Position numbers and translations under genes: made by a program. The notes under the pieces were generated by a model that made no database searches, had not been told where the DNA came from, and saw only the letters and a list, made by a program, of their open reading frames with translations. DNA of 64,000 nt from an uncultured Planococcus sp. (GTDB taxonomy: Bacteria; Bacillota; Bacilli; Bacillales_A; Planococcaceae), in contig CANNAE010000002.1 of NCBI GenBank assembly GCA_947502505.1, forward strand, positions 248,001-312,000, read 5' to 3'. Positions 43,096 to 52,256 of the stretch are shown in pieces (position 1 is the stretch's first letter; each line of letters opens with the position of its first letter).

Positions 43096-44718
43096 TTACT
43101 GTAGAATTCCGCCAGCGTTTTTCTGTTTGTCCGCTGCCCAATCATACGCACCTTCATGTAAGCTCAAGGTTTGGTGTTCGATCCAAGCGATTTTCGTAAA
43201 CAGCTTCTGCAGGAAATAGCGGTCGTGGCTGATCGCGATGATCGTGCCGTTGAATTCCTTCAAAGTTTCCTCAAGCACTTCGCGTGACTCGATATCGAGA
43301 TGATTGGTCGGTTCATCCAATACGAGCACATTGCAATCTTCCTGCATGAGTTGGGCGAGACGCAAACGCATTTTCTCGCCGCCGCTGAGGTCTTTGACGC
43401 GCTTGAAGACATCATGGCCGTAGAACAGGAATTGCGCGAGCACATGGCGGGCGTCGCCTTCTGTTATCGACAAATTGTCGCGGAAGGCTTCAATGACACG
43501 CGCCTCCCCGTCGAACGCTTCGAATTGCTGGGCGAGATAGCCGATTTTCACATTGCTGCCGCGGCGCACTTCCCCGCCGACCGGTTCGATCTCGCCCAAT
43601 AAAATCTTCAGCAAAGTCGATTTTCCGGTGCCGTTGTCGCCAACGATCGCCAGGCGGTCCTGCCAGTAAACGGACAAATCGACATCGGCAAACAACACCT
43701 CGTCCCCGAAACCATGAAACACATCCTGCAATTCGAATACTCTTTTGCCGCTGCGGTCCTTGGCGTGAAGTTTTAAGTTCATCGCCTTTTCCGCTGCCGG
43801 ACGCTTTACTTTTTCCATCCGTTCGAGCATTTTCTCCATCATTTTCGCTTTGCGGAATAAATCGGGGTTCGGCGGTGAGGCCTCGTTCGCCCATTGGCGC
43901 AAGCGGCGTATGGATTCTTTGATTTTTTGGATTTTCTTCTGCTGTTCTTTATACGCCGCAAAATGCTGCTCCATTTTCGCCTGCTTATTGCGCAAATAGG
44001 CATCGTAATCGCCTTTGCTTTCCCAGATCTCCCCGTCTTCAATTTCATAGACCTTGCTGACGACATGGTTCAAAAACTGACGGTCATGCGAAATGACGAC
44101 GACCGTGCCGCTGTAATACTCCAAATAATGTTCTAGCCATTCAATCGCCGACAAATCCAAATGGTTGGTCGGCTCATCGAGCAATAGGACAGAAGGCTTG
44201 CGCAAAATGAGCTGCGCGAGCATCACTTTCGTCTTCTCGCCGCCGCTCAGCGAATCAAACCCCTGGCCCGTAAGCGGTGTGACGCCAAGGCCGTTCGCCA
44301 CGGCTGCGATCTTCGATTCCGTCTCATACCCGCCGGCCTCCATAAATTGCTCCTGCAATTCGCCGTATTGGCGCAGTATCCGTTCATCGGCACCGCTTGC
44401 CAGCTGGCTTTCCAGTGCGCGAAGCCGGCTTTGCATTCCGTGCAATTCGCTGAAACTTTCGTTCAACACTTCATACACCGTGTATCCCGGATAGTCCGGG
44501 ATTTGGTGCAAATAGCCGATTTGGGTATTTTTCGTCCGGATGATGGTGCCGGCATCCGGTTCTTCAAGCCCCGCCAATAGCTGGAATAAGGTCGTTTTGC
44601 CCGAACCATTGCGCCCGACCACGGCGATGCGTTCTTGTTCATTGATTTCAATCGATAGATTGGTGAAAATTTCATTGCCGCCGATGGATTTCGTTAATTG
44701 TTGTGCTGTGATTTGCAT
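43096..44718 (-). CDS. ABC-F family ATPase (ribosome-associated)
   Basis: 540 aa soluble protein with two ABC domains and no membrane segments. Domain 1: Walker A GRNGSGKTT (near 36), signature LSGGEK (near 158), Walker B VLLLDEPTNHLD. Interdomain linker of about 80 residues, Lys/Arg-rich (AKMEQHFAAYKEQQKKIQKIKESIRRLRQW...), the P-site tRNA interaction motif. Domain 2: GDNGTGKST, LSGGEKMRL and VLVLDEPTNHLD. ABC-F proteins act on the ribosome as translation factors or antibiotic-protection factors; which one this is cannot be decided. A 44-codon ORF and a terminator precede it, suggesting attenuation. ATG after TGGAGGCG. Confidence 0.9.
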   Translation of the reverse strand: MQITAQQLTKSIGGNEIFTNLSIEINEQERIAVVGRNGSGKTTLFQLLAGLEEPDAGTIIRTKNTQIGYLHQIPDYPGYTVYEVLNESFSELHGMQSRLRALESQLASGADERILRQYGELQEQFMEAGGYETESKIAAVANGLGVTPLTGQGFDSLSGGEKTKVMLAQLILRKPSVLLLDEPTNHLDLSAIEWLEHYLEYYSGTVVVISHDRQFLNHVVSKVYEIEDGEIWESKGDYDAYLRNKQAKMEQHFAAYKEQQKKIQKIKESIRRLRQWANEASPPNPDLFRKAKMMEKMLERMEKVKRPAAEKAMNLKLHAKDRSGKRVFELQDVFHGFGDEVLFADVDLSVYWQDRLAIVGDNGTGKSTLLKILLGEIEPVGGEVRRGSNVKIGYLAQQFEAFDGEARVIEAFRDNLSITEGDARHVLAQFLFYGHDVFKRVKDLSGGEKMRLRLAQLMQEDCNVLVLDEPTNHLDIESREVLEETLKEFNGTIIAISHDRYFLQKLFTKIAWIEHQTLSLHEGAYDWAADKQKNAGGILQ

Positions 44719-44760
44719 AGTTTACGCCTCCAGGGCGCAGCTGAAAAATCGGCACAAAAA

Positions 44761-44785
44761 AAGACCGCCTGTATCAGGCAGTCTT
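44761..44785 (-). terminator. Leader terminator between the 44-codon ORF and the ABC-F gene
   Basis: On the minus strand AAGACTGCCTG-ATA-CAGGCGGTCTT, followed by TTTTTGTG. It sits 28 bases after the stop of the small ORF and about 40 bases before the ABC-F start, where an attenuator would lie. Confidence 0.75.
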
Positions 44786-44812
44786 CTCTCGTGGTGAAAA
44801 GAATGTCAGATA

Positions 44813-44947
44813 TCAGCTGCGCGTAATTTTGAAATTGACTAAAAAAGGGCAGACTTCTCCCGCCGGCGTCAAATCAAACGTAATGACACGTGTGAAATAC
44901 AAAGCTTCCTCCATTTTCACACCCATCACCGCAGCACATTTCTCCAT
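44813..44947 (-). CDS. Small ORF (44 aa) upstream of the ABC-F gene
   Basis: It starts MEKCAAVMGVKMEEALYFTR and ends in VCPFLVNFKITRS. A perfect GGAGGTGA ribosome binding site lies five bases before the ATG, stronger than those of many genes here. It contains two cysteines and no membrane segment. A leader peptide for ABC-F attenuation would usually be shorter, so it may be a real small protein co-transcribed with the ATPase by read-through of the terminator, or both. I do not recognise it. Confidence 0.65.
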   Translation of the reverse strand: MEKCAAVMGVKMEEALYFTRVITFDLTPAGEVCPFLVNFKITRS

Positions 44948-45012
44948 TCTTTTCACCTCCGTTTCGTTGAATTATTTCAATATTATCACACTTTCCTGTG
45001 AAGGGGAATATC

Positions 45013-45684
45013 CTATCTTGTCTTTTCGCGAGATTCGGCTTCAGCTAATACGTTTATAAGCTCTCCCAAGCCATCGATCACAGCATCCGCTTGTTGCAAT
45101 TCCTGTTCCTGCGCGAAATCAAAGCGGCAGCCGACCGCCAACAGGCCGTTCGCTTTCGCCGCACGGATATCGGACAGACGGTCTCCGACAACCGCCCCTT
45201 GGGTCACGCCATATTTCTCGATGATCATGCGCACGAGTTCTCCTTTATCGAGTGTCGCTGCTTGTTCTATGCTGAACGTTTCCGTTACCCACTCACCCAA
45301 ACCGTAATACTCGACAATCGCGGCCAGATAGCGCACAAGACCATTGCTCGCTATAAAAATCCGGTAGCCTTGTGTGCTTAATTCAGCAAACACTCTTCTA
45401 ACGTCAGGGTAAAGTTCCCCTTTGCCTTCACTGATATTTGCGATCAATCGCTCGAGGAAATACACATCTATCTCGCGCTTGGTGTCGTCAGATTTCCCTG
45501 GCAATAGCGCTTTCCATACTGCAGGCAGCGGCACCCCCATGATTTTTTGGTACGCTTCGATTGGCGCCGCACCTTGCCAATCGCCCCGCTCGCGAAGAAC
45601 TGCGAACGCCTCTTCCAAGGATTGCTCCAAAACCGTACCGGTCTGGAACAAGGTCCCGTCTATGTAAAAAATGACCGCTTTCAT
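45013..45684 (-). CDS. HAD-superfamily hydrolase-like protein lacking the nucleophile Asp
   Basis: 223 aa with a HAD fold and cap domain (about 15-85). Motif I reads AVIFYIDGTLF: the first Asp of DxDGT, the catalytic nucleophile, is Tyr7, while Asp9 stays. Motif II is IASNG, motif III lysine is in LDKGELV and motif IV VVGDRLSDI is intact. It otherwise resembles phosphoglycolate-phosphatase-like HADs. The change needs one base (GAC to TAC); the sequence shows no other sign of decay. Either an inactive or non-enzymatic member, or a sequencing or assembly error. ATG after GGGGGATAAGGA. Confidence 0.8.
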   Translation of the reverse strand: MKAVIFYIDGTLFQTGTVLEQSLEEAFAVLRERGDWQGAAPIEAYQKIMGVPLPAVWKALLPGKSDDTKREIDVYFLERLIANISEGKGELYPDVRRVFAELSTQGYRIFIASNGLVRYLAAIVEYYGLGEWVTETFSIEQAATLDKGELVRMIIEKYGVTQGAVVGDRLSDIRAAKANGLLAVGCRFDFAQEQELQQADAVIDGLGELINVLAEAESREKTR

Positions 45685-45780
45685 TCCTTATCCCCCATTT
45701 CCGTTGCTCCTTGTCTAACGAAAAAGATGCCCCCTGCGTTGCGCACTCCATGTATACTGGAGAAAAAAGGAGGGATCCAC

Positions 45781-46557
45781 TTGCTTATCCTGCGCCAGCT
45801 TTACCTGCAAGTGACCAGTTTGTCCTGGCTCGTGCTCACCATCAGCACGATCGTGTTGATTGCCTTCAGCACCTTCATGATGCCGATCATCGAACCCGCA
45901 ACATTCACCAGCTACGCTGACGCCCTGTGGTTTACGATGACCACTGTCCTGACTGTCGGCTATGGCGATCTTTACCCGGTCACATTAGCGGGAAGGATTT
46001 TTACCATCGCGTTTCTCTACATCGTCGGCATCGGCTTATTCGCCTCATTTATCGGAAAAGCGATCGATAGCCTGTCCTTACATAGAAAAATGAAAGAAAG
46101 AGGTGAGTTGATGTACAAAGGGCGCCACCATATCGTCATCATCGATTGGTCTTATAAAGCGGAGCACGCCATCGCGGAAATTTTGAAGCAAGACCCCACA
46201 ACAGAAGTCGTCGTCATCGACCGGCTGGAAAAAGCCAAAGAACTCGACTCACGGATCCATTACGTCAGGGGCAATGCCACGCACGAAGAAATCTTGCGGC
46301 AAGCCAATGTCGAGCAAGCGAAAGCGGTGCTGATCTTTGCGGACGACCGCATCGAAGACCAAATGCTGACAGACGGAAAATCGCTATTGATCGCGACCGC
46401 CGTCGAACGCATGTCTCCGGATGTCCATACAACCGTCGAAGTCGAACGCGAAGAACATTTGCCGAGCTTCTCGCATATCCAAGTCGATAAATTCATCATG
46501 TCCAGCGGCACCATCGCCAAAATGGCGGTCAGCTCGATCTTTACGGAAACCAGCTAA
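45781..46557 (+). CDS. Potassium channel protein with TrkA-N (RCK) domain
   Basis: 258 aa from a TTG at 45781 with AAAGGAGG seven bases upstream. Two transmembrane helices (about 13-33 and 70-95) flank a pore loop with the K+ selectivity filter TVGYGD (near 59). The cytoplasmic RCK/TrkA-N domain (about 112-240) begins GRHHIVIIDWSYKAEHAI with the Rossmann strand; the usual GxGxxG glycines are replaced, so nucleotide binding may differ. It is similar in layout to YugO of B. subtilis, the biofilm signalling channel, but without the longer C-terminus. The leader overlaps the 5' end of the divergent HAD gene region. Confidence 0.85.
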   Translation: MLILRQLYLQVTSLSWLVLTISTIVLIAFSTFMMPIIEPATFTSYADALWFTMTTVLTVGYGDLYPVTLAGRIFTIAFLYIVGIGLFASFIGKAIDSLSLHRKMKERGELMYKGRHHIVIIDWSYKAEHAIAEILKQDPTTEVVVIDRLEKAKELDSRIHYVRGNATHEEILRQANVEQAKAVLIFADDRIEDQMLTDGKSLLIATAVERMSPDVHTTVEVEREEHLPSFSHIQVDKFIMSSGTIAKMAVSSIFTETS

Positions 46558-46563
46558 ACAAAA

Positions 46564-46594
46564 GAACCCGTCATGCAATGCATGACGGGTTCTA
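46564..46594. terminator. Bidirectional terminator
   Basis: 15-bp perfect stem AGAACCCGTCATGCA (46564-46578 with 46580-46594) between convergent genes. Confidence 0.92.
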
Positions 46595-46599
46595 CTTTT

Positions 46600-47670
46600 T
46601 TACTTTTTAATGCCCATTGTTTTCTTATAGCCATCCAAATAAATCTGCTCCGACGGGCTCGCTTGGTCCGGCCCGCTCATGGCGCGGTGCCAATGCGGAT
46701 AGAATGGCGCTGGGCGTGCTGCGGCTTCGATTAAATCGTGCTCGTCGCGCTTCAGCTTGATCTTATAGGATTCGATGTTTTCTTTCAACTGCTCTTCGTT
46801 GCGCGCTGCGATAACGATCGGGCCGACGTTTGGACGGTCGCGCACCCACGCATAGGCGATTTGCGGCACGGTGGCGTTATGGTTTGCCGCCACTTCTTCT
46901 AATGCATCAATGACGGTATACAAGCGTTCTTGGTCGTAAATCCAAGGCTCCGGCCAGCCGCCGCCTTGGCGCGTATCTTCCGGCGCTTGTTTGTCGCGGC
47001 CGATTTTGCCGTTCAATAAACCTTCGCCGAGCGGGCTCCAGATCATTGAGCTGACCCCAAGCTCCGCACCTGCCGGAAGCAATTCATATTCCGATTCGCG
47101 TGCTTCCGGCGTGTAGTAAATCTGCTGGGTGACAGGCGGGATTTTGCTGTTTTGTTCCGCGTAGGTATGCGTCTTCGCAAGTGCCCAGCCGCTGTAATTC
47201 GACACGCCCCAATGGCGGATTTTGCCGGCTTTAATCAAATCGTTCATCGTCTCGACCGTCTCTTCGACCGGCGTCTGCCCGTCCCATAAGTGGACGAAAT
47301 ACAAATCGATATAGTCTGTGCCGAGCCGTTCAAGTGATTCGTCGATGGATTTCAATAAATTATTGCGTGAAGCGCCGCGTTCGTTCGGGTGGCTGTCGAA
47401 AGGAAAACCGGTTTTGGATGAAATCAGCACTTTGTCGCGCTTGCCGCGAAGCGCCGCACCGAGCACTTTTTCGGCATTTCCCTGCGAGTATAAATTGGCG
47501 GTGTCGAACATATTGATACCCGCATCGATCGACATGTCGACCATGCGGTTTGCGGTATTTTCCTGTACATTTCCTGCTGCTTCAAAACCGTTGGTACCGC
47601 TGAATGGAATCGTGCCGAGAATGTATTTCGGGACACGCAGCCCCGATTTGCCCAAATTAATATAATCCAT
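46600..47670 (-). CDS. Aldo/keto reductase
   Basis: 356 aa from the ATG at 47670, which follows AGGAGGG by eight bases (an ATG at 47688 lies before that site). AKR TIM barrel with catalytic Asp in [15 protein letters not shown], Lys in [10 protein letters not shown] and His in DLYFVHLWD, and the NADPH-binding region [15 protein letters not shown]. It resembles YghZ/Kv-beta-type reductases. It lies 106 bases after a TetR gene on the same strand, which may regulate it. Confidence 0.88.
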   Translation of the reverse strand: MDYINLGKSGLRVPKYILGTIPFSGTNGFEAAGNVQENTANRMVDMSIDAGINMFDTANLYSQGNAEKVLGAALRGKRDKVLISSKTGFPFDSHPNERGASRNNLLKSIDESLERLGTDYIDLYFVHLWDGQTPVEETVETMNDLIKAGKIRHWGVSNYSGWALAKTHTYAEQNSKIPPVTQQIYYTPEARESEYELLPAGAELGVSSMIWSPLGEGLLNGKIGRDKQAPEDTRQGGGWPEPWIYDQERLYTVIDALEEVAANHNATVPQIAYAWVRDRPNVGPIVIAARNEEQLKENIESYKIKLKRDEHDLIEAAARPAPFYPHWHRAMSGPDQASPSEQIYLDGYKKTMGIKK

Positions 47671-47776
47671 TGAAGAAGCCCTCCTCATTGATTGCCTGTG
47701 TTTTCAATTCATGAGAATAATTTACCCGTTCCAAAATGCATTAAACAATCCCCGCACGCTTTCGCAGTAAAAGCTG

Positions 47777-48397
47777 TTACCGTTTTTTCCGAATTCCTGC
47801 CGCAAACAGCGGGCCGTGGATGGTCATCGCGGAAATGATGCGCGCGATTTCTTCCGGCGGCTCGATTGCCCCGCCATTGAGCCATTCCTGAATAACGCCA
47901 ATATGGGCAGAAGCGATATAAGAAGCCAAATAACGCGGCGGCACAAGCAGGCCATCCGCATTGAAAATCGCATTTTCCGGCCCGAACATCCCGCGGTTCA
48001 AGCATTCTTTCATTTTGACCTGGAAAGCCGCATCTCCCTTTGGCCCCAGTAATGCTTTCATGAAACTTTGATTGGCGTGAAGGAATTCAAAGAAAGGCAT
48101 CAAGACGGCGATCGGCATCGGCCCCGCTTCGTGCTTTTTTGTCTCCTCGATGAGCTTTGGGATATTTGGCACGATTTTGGTTTCCATTTCCTTCAGCAAT
48201 TGTTCCTGGCATTTGTCCATCAGATCAAACTTGTCCTCGTAATGGCTATAAAAGGTGCCGCGGTTGATATTCGCCCGCTCGGTAATGTCTTTAACGCTGA
48301 TGGCTTCAAAGCCTTTTTCTTCAATTAAGGCTATCAAAGCCGCGCGGATCGCTTGTTTAGTCCGCACGACACGCAAATCTGTGGGGTTTCCGCTCAT
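47777..48397 (-). CDS. TetR/AcrR-family transcriptional regulator
   Basis: 206 aa from the ATG at 48397, seven bases after GAGGAGG. The N-terminal HTH (about 10-58) reads VVRTKQAIRAALIALIEEKGFEAISVKDITERANINRGTFYSHYEDK. The C-terminal ligand domain ends with the TetR_C_7-like segment ASAHIGVIQEWLNGG, near GPLFAAG. It diverges from the two-gene ABC-2 exporter at 48622-50369, so it probably represses that exporter and perhaps its own gene and the AKR gene. An AAACGACAGTTT quasi-dyad at 48519-48530 between them is a candidate operator. Confidence 0.85.
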   Translation of the reverse strand: MSGNPTDLRVVRTKQAIRAALIALIEEKGFEAISVKDITERANINRGTFYSHYEDKFDLMDKCQEQLLKEMETKIVPNIPKLIEETKKHEAGPMPIAVLMPFFEFLHANQSFMKALLGPKGDAAFQVKMKECLNRGMFGPENAIFNADGLLVPPRYLASYIASAHIGVIQEWLNGGAIEPPEEIARIISAMTIHGPLFAAGIRKKR

Positions 48398-48621
48398 GCC
48401 CATTCCTCCTCTATCCGATTTCCGACACTTCGCTCTCATGTGTCGCTTAAGCAACAGATTGCCCGCTTTTGATTATTGTTCCCTTATTTCCAAAGTACTA
48501 TACTAAAGCCAAGAACTAAAACGACAGTTTGTTTATTATCTTAGCCGTAAATGAACAGGAAGAACAGTTCAATTTTCCGGGGCCGCTACGCCTGGCTCCG
48601 GCAGACGGAGGAGGAACGATC

Positions 48622-49344
48622 ATGGACATCCAGCTTGATCATGTCAAAAAAAGCTTTGGCACTGCCCCAGTGATCCAAGATCTGAGTTTCACCATTGCAG
48701 GAGGAGAAATCTGCTGCCTGCTCGGCCCGTCCGGTTCCGGCAAGACGACCTTGCTCCGCTTGATGATCGGCGCCTTGCCGGCAGACAGCGGCACGATCCG
48801 CTTCGGCGACACCGAGATGCCCGATATGGCCATTCTTAAACGGCTCGGCTTCATGCCTCAAAACGACGCCTTGTATGAAGATTTGTCTGCGTATGGCAAT
48901 TTGAAATTTTTCGGCGGGCTCTATTCCCTCCCGAAACAGGCACTAGACGCGCGCATCACAGAAGTGCTGGCCATGGTGGATTTGACCAACCATAGCAAGA
49001 AGCTGGTGAAGAATTTTTCCGGTGGCATGAAAAAGCGGCTGTCGCTTGCCATCGCTATTTTGCACAAACCCGACATTCTGTTTCTCGACGAACCGACCGC
49101 GGGCATCGACCCGGTCTTGCGCCGCAAAATCTGGGAGCAATTCCAGTCGTTTAAAGCACAAGGCACGACCATCATCGTCTCGACGCATGTCATGGACGAA
49201 GTGGTCGAATGCGACAAGGGAGCGTTATTGTACAACGGCCAGCTCATCGAATACGATACCGTTCCGCGATTGCTCGACAAAACCGGAAGCGGCCGCATCG
49301 AAGACTTGTTCTTCGCCGCTTCAGAAAGCGAGGCGCGGCCATGA
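48622..49344 (+). CDS. ABC-2-type exporter, ATP-binding subunit
   Basis: 240 aa from the ATG at 48622 (GGAGGAGG upstream). Walker A GPSGSGKTT, Q-loop FMPQNDALY, signature FSGGMKKR, Walker B ILFLDEPTAGID and H-loop STHVMDE. It is the NodI/YhhJ-like DrrA class exporting drugs or lipids. Its stop overlaps the permease start (ATGA), so the two are translationally coupled. The divergent TetR gene next door suggests substrate-induced control. Confidence 0.88.
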   Translation: MDIQLDHVKKSFGTAPVIQDLSFTIAGGEICCLLGPSGSGKTTLLRLMIGALPADSGTIRFGDTEMPDMAILKRLGFMPQNDALYEDLSAYGNLKFFGGLYSLPKQALDARITEVLAMVDLTNHSKKLVKNFSGGMKKRLSLAIAILHKPDILFLDEPTAGIDPVLRRKIWEQFQSFKAQGTTIIVSTHVMDEVVECDKGALLYNGQLIEYDTVPRLLDKTGSGRIEDLFFAASESEARP

Positions 49345-50369
49345 TCCAGTTAGCGAAACGCGTCATCCGGCAGACTTTCAACGACAAACGCAGCGTCATG
49401 CTCATCCTTGTCGCCCCGCTGCTGATTTTGACTTTAGTGTATTTCTTGCTGGGTGATTCGGATTATGTAGCCACTGTCGGCATCGACCGCGGGGCTGTGC
49501 CGGCGCCTGTAATCAGCGAATTGGAGCAGCAAGAGCTCAACCTGATCGATTTGACGGCTGAACAAGCGGAGCAAGCAGACGATTACCTGCAGCAGCACAA
49601 AGACGTCGACGCTGTCCTGCGCTTTCCGGAAAACGCAGGCATGGCCGTCACGCTGTATGAACCGTCTAAAAAAGGCGCCACCGCCATGGGTGAAATCCAG
49701 AACGCGATGGCTGCCATCAATCCAACTGCCAAAACTGACGTAAGCTATGTCTACGGAACAGCGGACCAGAGCACCTTCGATTCGCTCGGCTATGTCTTTC
49801 TCGCCTTGTTCTCGTTCTTTTTCGTGTTCATCATCTCTGCCATGGCGCTCGTGCGCGAACGCAGCCGCGGAACGCTCGAACGTTTGATGATGACACCGAT
49901 ACGGCGCGGCGAAGTCATTGCCGGCTACACCGCGGGCTACGGCGTTTTTGCCATCGCCCAGGCGATTCTGATCGTCTTGTACGCGATATTCGTTTTGCAG
50001 CTAAGCAACGCAGGCAATATCGGCTGGGTGTTATTGACGATGGTGCTGCTCGCCGTGACCGCCGTGTCGTTTGGCGCCACCATTTCCATTTTCGCAGGCT
50101 CTGAACTGCAAGTCGTCCAGCTGATCCCGTTTACGATCATCCCGCAAGTATTTTTCTCGGGGCTGATCCCGCTGGACTTGATCCCATACCACCTCGGCAA
50201 TTTATCGTATCTTATGCCGATTTATTATGGAGCCGCCGCCATCAAAGGTGTCATGGTTTATGGCGATGGCTTCGCAGAAATCTGGGGCCATCTTGCGGGG
50301 CTCACAGGCTATGCGCTCGTACTATACCTGATCAACACACAAGCCTTGAAGAAATTCCGCAAACTATAA
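49341..50369 (+). CDS. ABC-2-type exporter, permease subunit
   Basis: 342 aa. TM1 at about 20-38, an extracytoplasmic domain (40-150), then five helices (about 155-335) with the ABC-2 motif RERSRGTLERLMMTPIRRGEVIAGY after TM2 and PQVFFSGLIPLDLIP in the last third. It starts at the overlapping ATGA of the ATPase gene. One permease per operon implies a homodimer. Substrate unknown; multidrug export is the usual role. Confidence 0.87.
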   Translation: MIQLAKRVIRQTFNDKRSVMLILVAPLLILTLVYFLLGDSDYVATVGIDRGAVPAPVISELEQQELNLIDLTAEQAEQADDYLQQHKDVDAVLRFPENAGMAVTLYEPSKKGATAMGEIQNAMAAINPTAKTDVSYVYGTADQSTFDSLGYVFLALFSFFFVFIISAMALVRERSRGTLERLMMTPIRRGEVIAGYTAGYGVFAIAQAILIVLYAIFVLQLSNAGNIGWVLLTMVLLAVTAVSFGATISIFAGSELQVVQLIPFTIIPQVFFSGLIPLDLIPYHLGNLSYLMPIYYGAAAIKGVMVYGDGFAEIWGHLAGLTGYALVLYLINTQALKKFRKL

Positions 50370-50372
50370 GAA

Positions 50373-50402
50373 AAACGGACGAAGCTGATGCTTCGTCCGT
50401 TT
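50373..50402. terminator. Bidirectional terminator
   Basis: 13-bp perfect stem AAACGGACGAAGC (50373-50385 with 50390-50402) and T-runs. Confidence 0.93.
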
Positions 50403-50418
50403 TTTTGTATTCACTCAG

Positions 50419-50775
50419 TTAGTCAGCCCATATAATCTGGTACGACCCGCCCGTTTCTTGTTCCAAGCGGCAATTATCGGACAGGATCGGACGGAGCGCT
50501 TCTACTTGCGCTTCGTCCATGGAAATGCCCGAAAGCCCGTTTTCGGTCTCTGTATAGTCAAGATCAGCTTCCTGATCAAATTTGATGCGCAGCAAGTTCT
50601 TCGCGCCGTTGATCGTCAGGAATTTCACTTGGTAGCCATCACGGAACACGGTCTCAAGTTCACTTCCGAGCGATGCAAAATCATCGTGTTTTAAAAGGTC
50701 GCCGATTTCAACGCCTTCCCGGCGAACCTTTTCGATGCGAAGAGCATCAGGCATGGAAATTTTGGTCAATGTCAT
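50419..50775 (-). CDS. Hypothetical protein (118 aa)
   Basis: Acidic cytoplasmic alpha/beta protein with no cysteine cluster or membrane segment; one Cys near 102. MTLTKISMPDALRIEKVRRE then a strand-rich middle (YQVKFLTINGAKNLLRIKFD). ATG with AAAGAGGGATT upstream and a terminator downstream make it a real gene. I do not recognise the family. Confidence 0.6.
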   Translation of the reverse strand: MTLTKISMPDALRIEKVRREGVEIGDLLKHDDFASLGSELETVFRDGYQVKFLTINGAKNLLRIKFDQEADLDYTETENGLSGISMDEAQVEALRPILSDNCRLEQETGGSYQIIWAD

Positions 50776-50866
50776 CTAATCCCTCTTTCCGAATTTCTGG
50801 TGATGCCCCCATTTTAGAAGAAAGGCGCTTTAATCTCAAATCTTGGAAACCGCTCTTCCATTATTT

Positions 50867-51982
50867 TCAGCTCAGCGCCCACCAGCGGACAGGCGCATAC
50901 GAATCGAGCGCTTCTAAAGAAAGCGTCTCGCCGACCTGCGGCGTGACGAGTTCCACGCCTTGCCGTACAGCTTCCGTAGACGCACGCTCGATCGGGTCTG
51001 TCCAGCTATGGAAGGCCAAAGTGAACGCGGCCCAGTGGACAAGCATCATCTTGTCTCCCCGCACGTCCAGATGCGCCTGCACCGATTGCTCAGGCGTCAT
51101 ATGGGAGGTTTCCCAGCGCGTGTCGTACTGGCCGCCTTCGATTAAAGTGAGATCGAACGGCCCATAAGCCTCGCCAATTTCCTTGAGATGGCTGCCATAG
51201 CCGCCGTCGCCGCTCGTGTAAAAGCGCGTCCGTTCACCAATCACTACCCAACCGCCCCACAGCGTGGAATTGCGGTTGAATAAGCCGCGCCCCGAAAAAT
51301 GCCTAGACGGTGTCAAAGCGAGCGTGAGTCCGTGAAACGGCACTTCCTCCCACCATCCCAATTCCGTGATGCGCGCCGAATCTATCCCCCAGCGCGAAAG
51401 ATGCACCCCGACGCCAAGCGGCACGAAAAAATGTCCCACTTTGCTTTCCAGCGCACGGATCGAACCATAGTCGAGATGGTCGTAATGGTCATGCGTCAAC
51501 AGCACCGCATCAATTTGCGGCAATCGATCCACCGCCAATAGCCAGTCTTTGCTATAACGCGCGCTCCCGACAAAAGATAGCGGAGAAGCCCGGTTGCCAA
51601 GCATCGGGTCGATAAACAACTTACGGCCGTCGATGCTCAAGAGAAAGGTCGAATGGCCAAACCACGTCAAGCTGTCCTGTGCGCTTTCGATGCGCGCCCA
51701 ATCAACTTCCGCTACCGGCAATTTCCCTAAAGGGTTGCGCTCGACATCACCCGCAAACAAAGAATCCTTCAGCATCGACAAGCCTTCCGACAAATCGACT
51801 GTGGTCTCTTCCGCATCGGCGTTAGCGAATTTTCCTTTCCGGTAATTACGCAATCCGGCAAAGCGCTCCCGCTGCCGCTTATCCGGGCTCGACCCGAGCG
51901 GCGCATATAACTTTAAGGCGGCGCCGGAAAGCGCGGAGACGGCTGCGACACCGGCAACAGAATACAACATCAATTTTTTCAT
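50867..51982 (-). CDS. Metallo-beta-lactamase-fold hydrolase, NAPE-PLD/UlaG-like
   Basis: 371 aa. N-terminal hydrophobic segment (about 5-28) that could anchor the protein in the membrane. MBL motif HxHxDH is present as LTHDHYDHLD (near 163), with the further ligands in SRHFSGRG, YTSGDGGYG and LVHWAAF. The GHSTFLLSIDGRKLFIDPMLGNRAS stretch matches the NAPE-hydrolysing phospholipase D-like family. In bacteria the substrate is unknown. ATG after TTGGAGGAGCC. Monocistronic, divergent from the cupredoxin gene. Confidence 0.87.
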   Translation of the reverse strand: MKKLMLYSVAGVAAVSALSGAALKLYAPLGSSPDKRQRERFAGLRNYRKGKFANADAEETTVDLSEGLSMLKDSLFAGDVERNPLGKLPVAEVDWARIESAQDSLTWFGHSTFLLSIDGRKLFIDPMLGNRASPLSFVGSARYSKDWLLAVDRLPQIDAVLLTHDHYDHLDYGSIRALESKVGHFFVPLGVGVHLSRWGIDSARITELGWWEEVPFHGLTLALTPSRHFSGRGLFNRNSTLWGGWVVIGERTRFYTSGDGGYGSHLKEIGEAYGPFDLTLIEGGQYDTRWETSHMTPEQSVQAHLDVRGDKMMLVHWAAFTLAFHSWTDPIERASTEAVRQGVELVTPQVGETLSLEALDSYAPVRWWALS

Positions 51983-52191
51983 GGCTCCTCCAATGTGGAA
52001 ATGTAGTTTATTGCTGCAAGCAAAATCGCCTGGTTTTCACCATAGCTTTATTTTCCCTCAATGACTAGCAGATCAAACTGGATTTTAAAGCCCTCCCTCT
52101 CGCCAAGCTCCCACTCGACTCGCATTTAGGGGGAAATAGTTGAAAAAATAATGGCTGTTGCCAATAACTTTAAACTATTCTTCCTAAAAGT

Positions 52192-52219
52192 TGATCTATT
52201 TTGCTTGCCGCTGCGTTCT
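52192..52219 (+). promoter_or_regulatory. ECF promoter of the cupredoxin lipoprotein gene
   Basis: TGATCTA (52192-52198), 16 bases between hexamers, CGTTCT (52214-52219) continuing ATAAG. It matches the promoters of the sigma operon (31085-31112) and the MPSTG protein gene (35263-35290) over 20 kb away, and starts 38 bases before the ATG. Confidence 0.75.
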
Positions 52220-52256
52220 ATAAGCAAGAAGCACCTACAAAAAGGAGGAAAAAAAC

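Noticed and set aside
44829..45059. 76-codon plus-strand frame between the ABC-F and HAD genes
   Set aside because: It is antisense to the well-supported 44-codon ORF at 44813-44947 and has no ribosome binding site.
48519..48530. AAACGACAGTTT as a firm TetR operator
   Set aside because: The dyad is short and imperfect; it is mentioned only as a candidate in the TetR entry.
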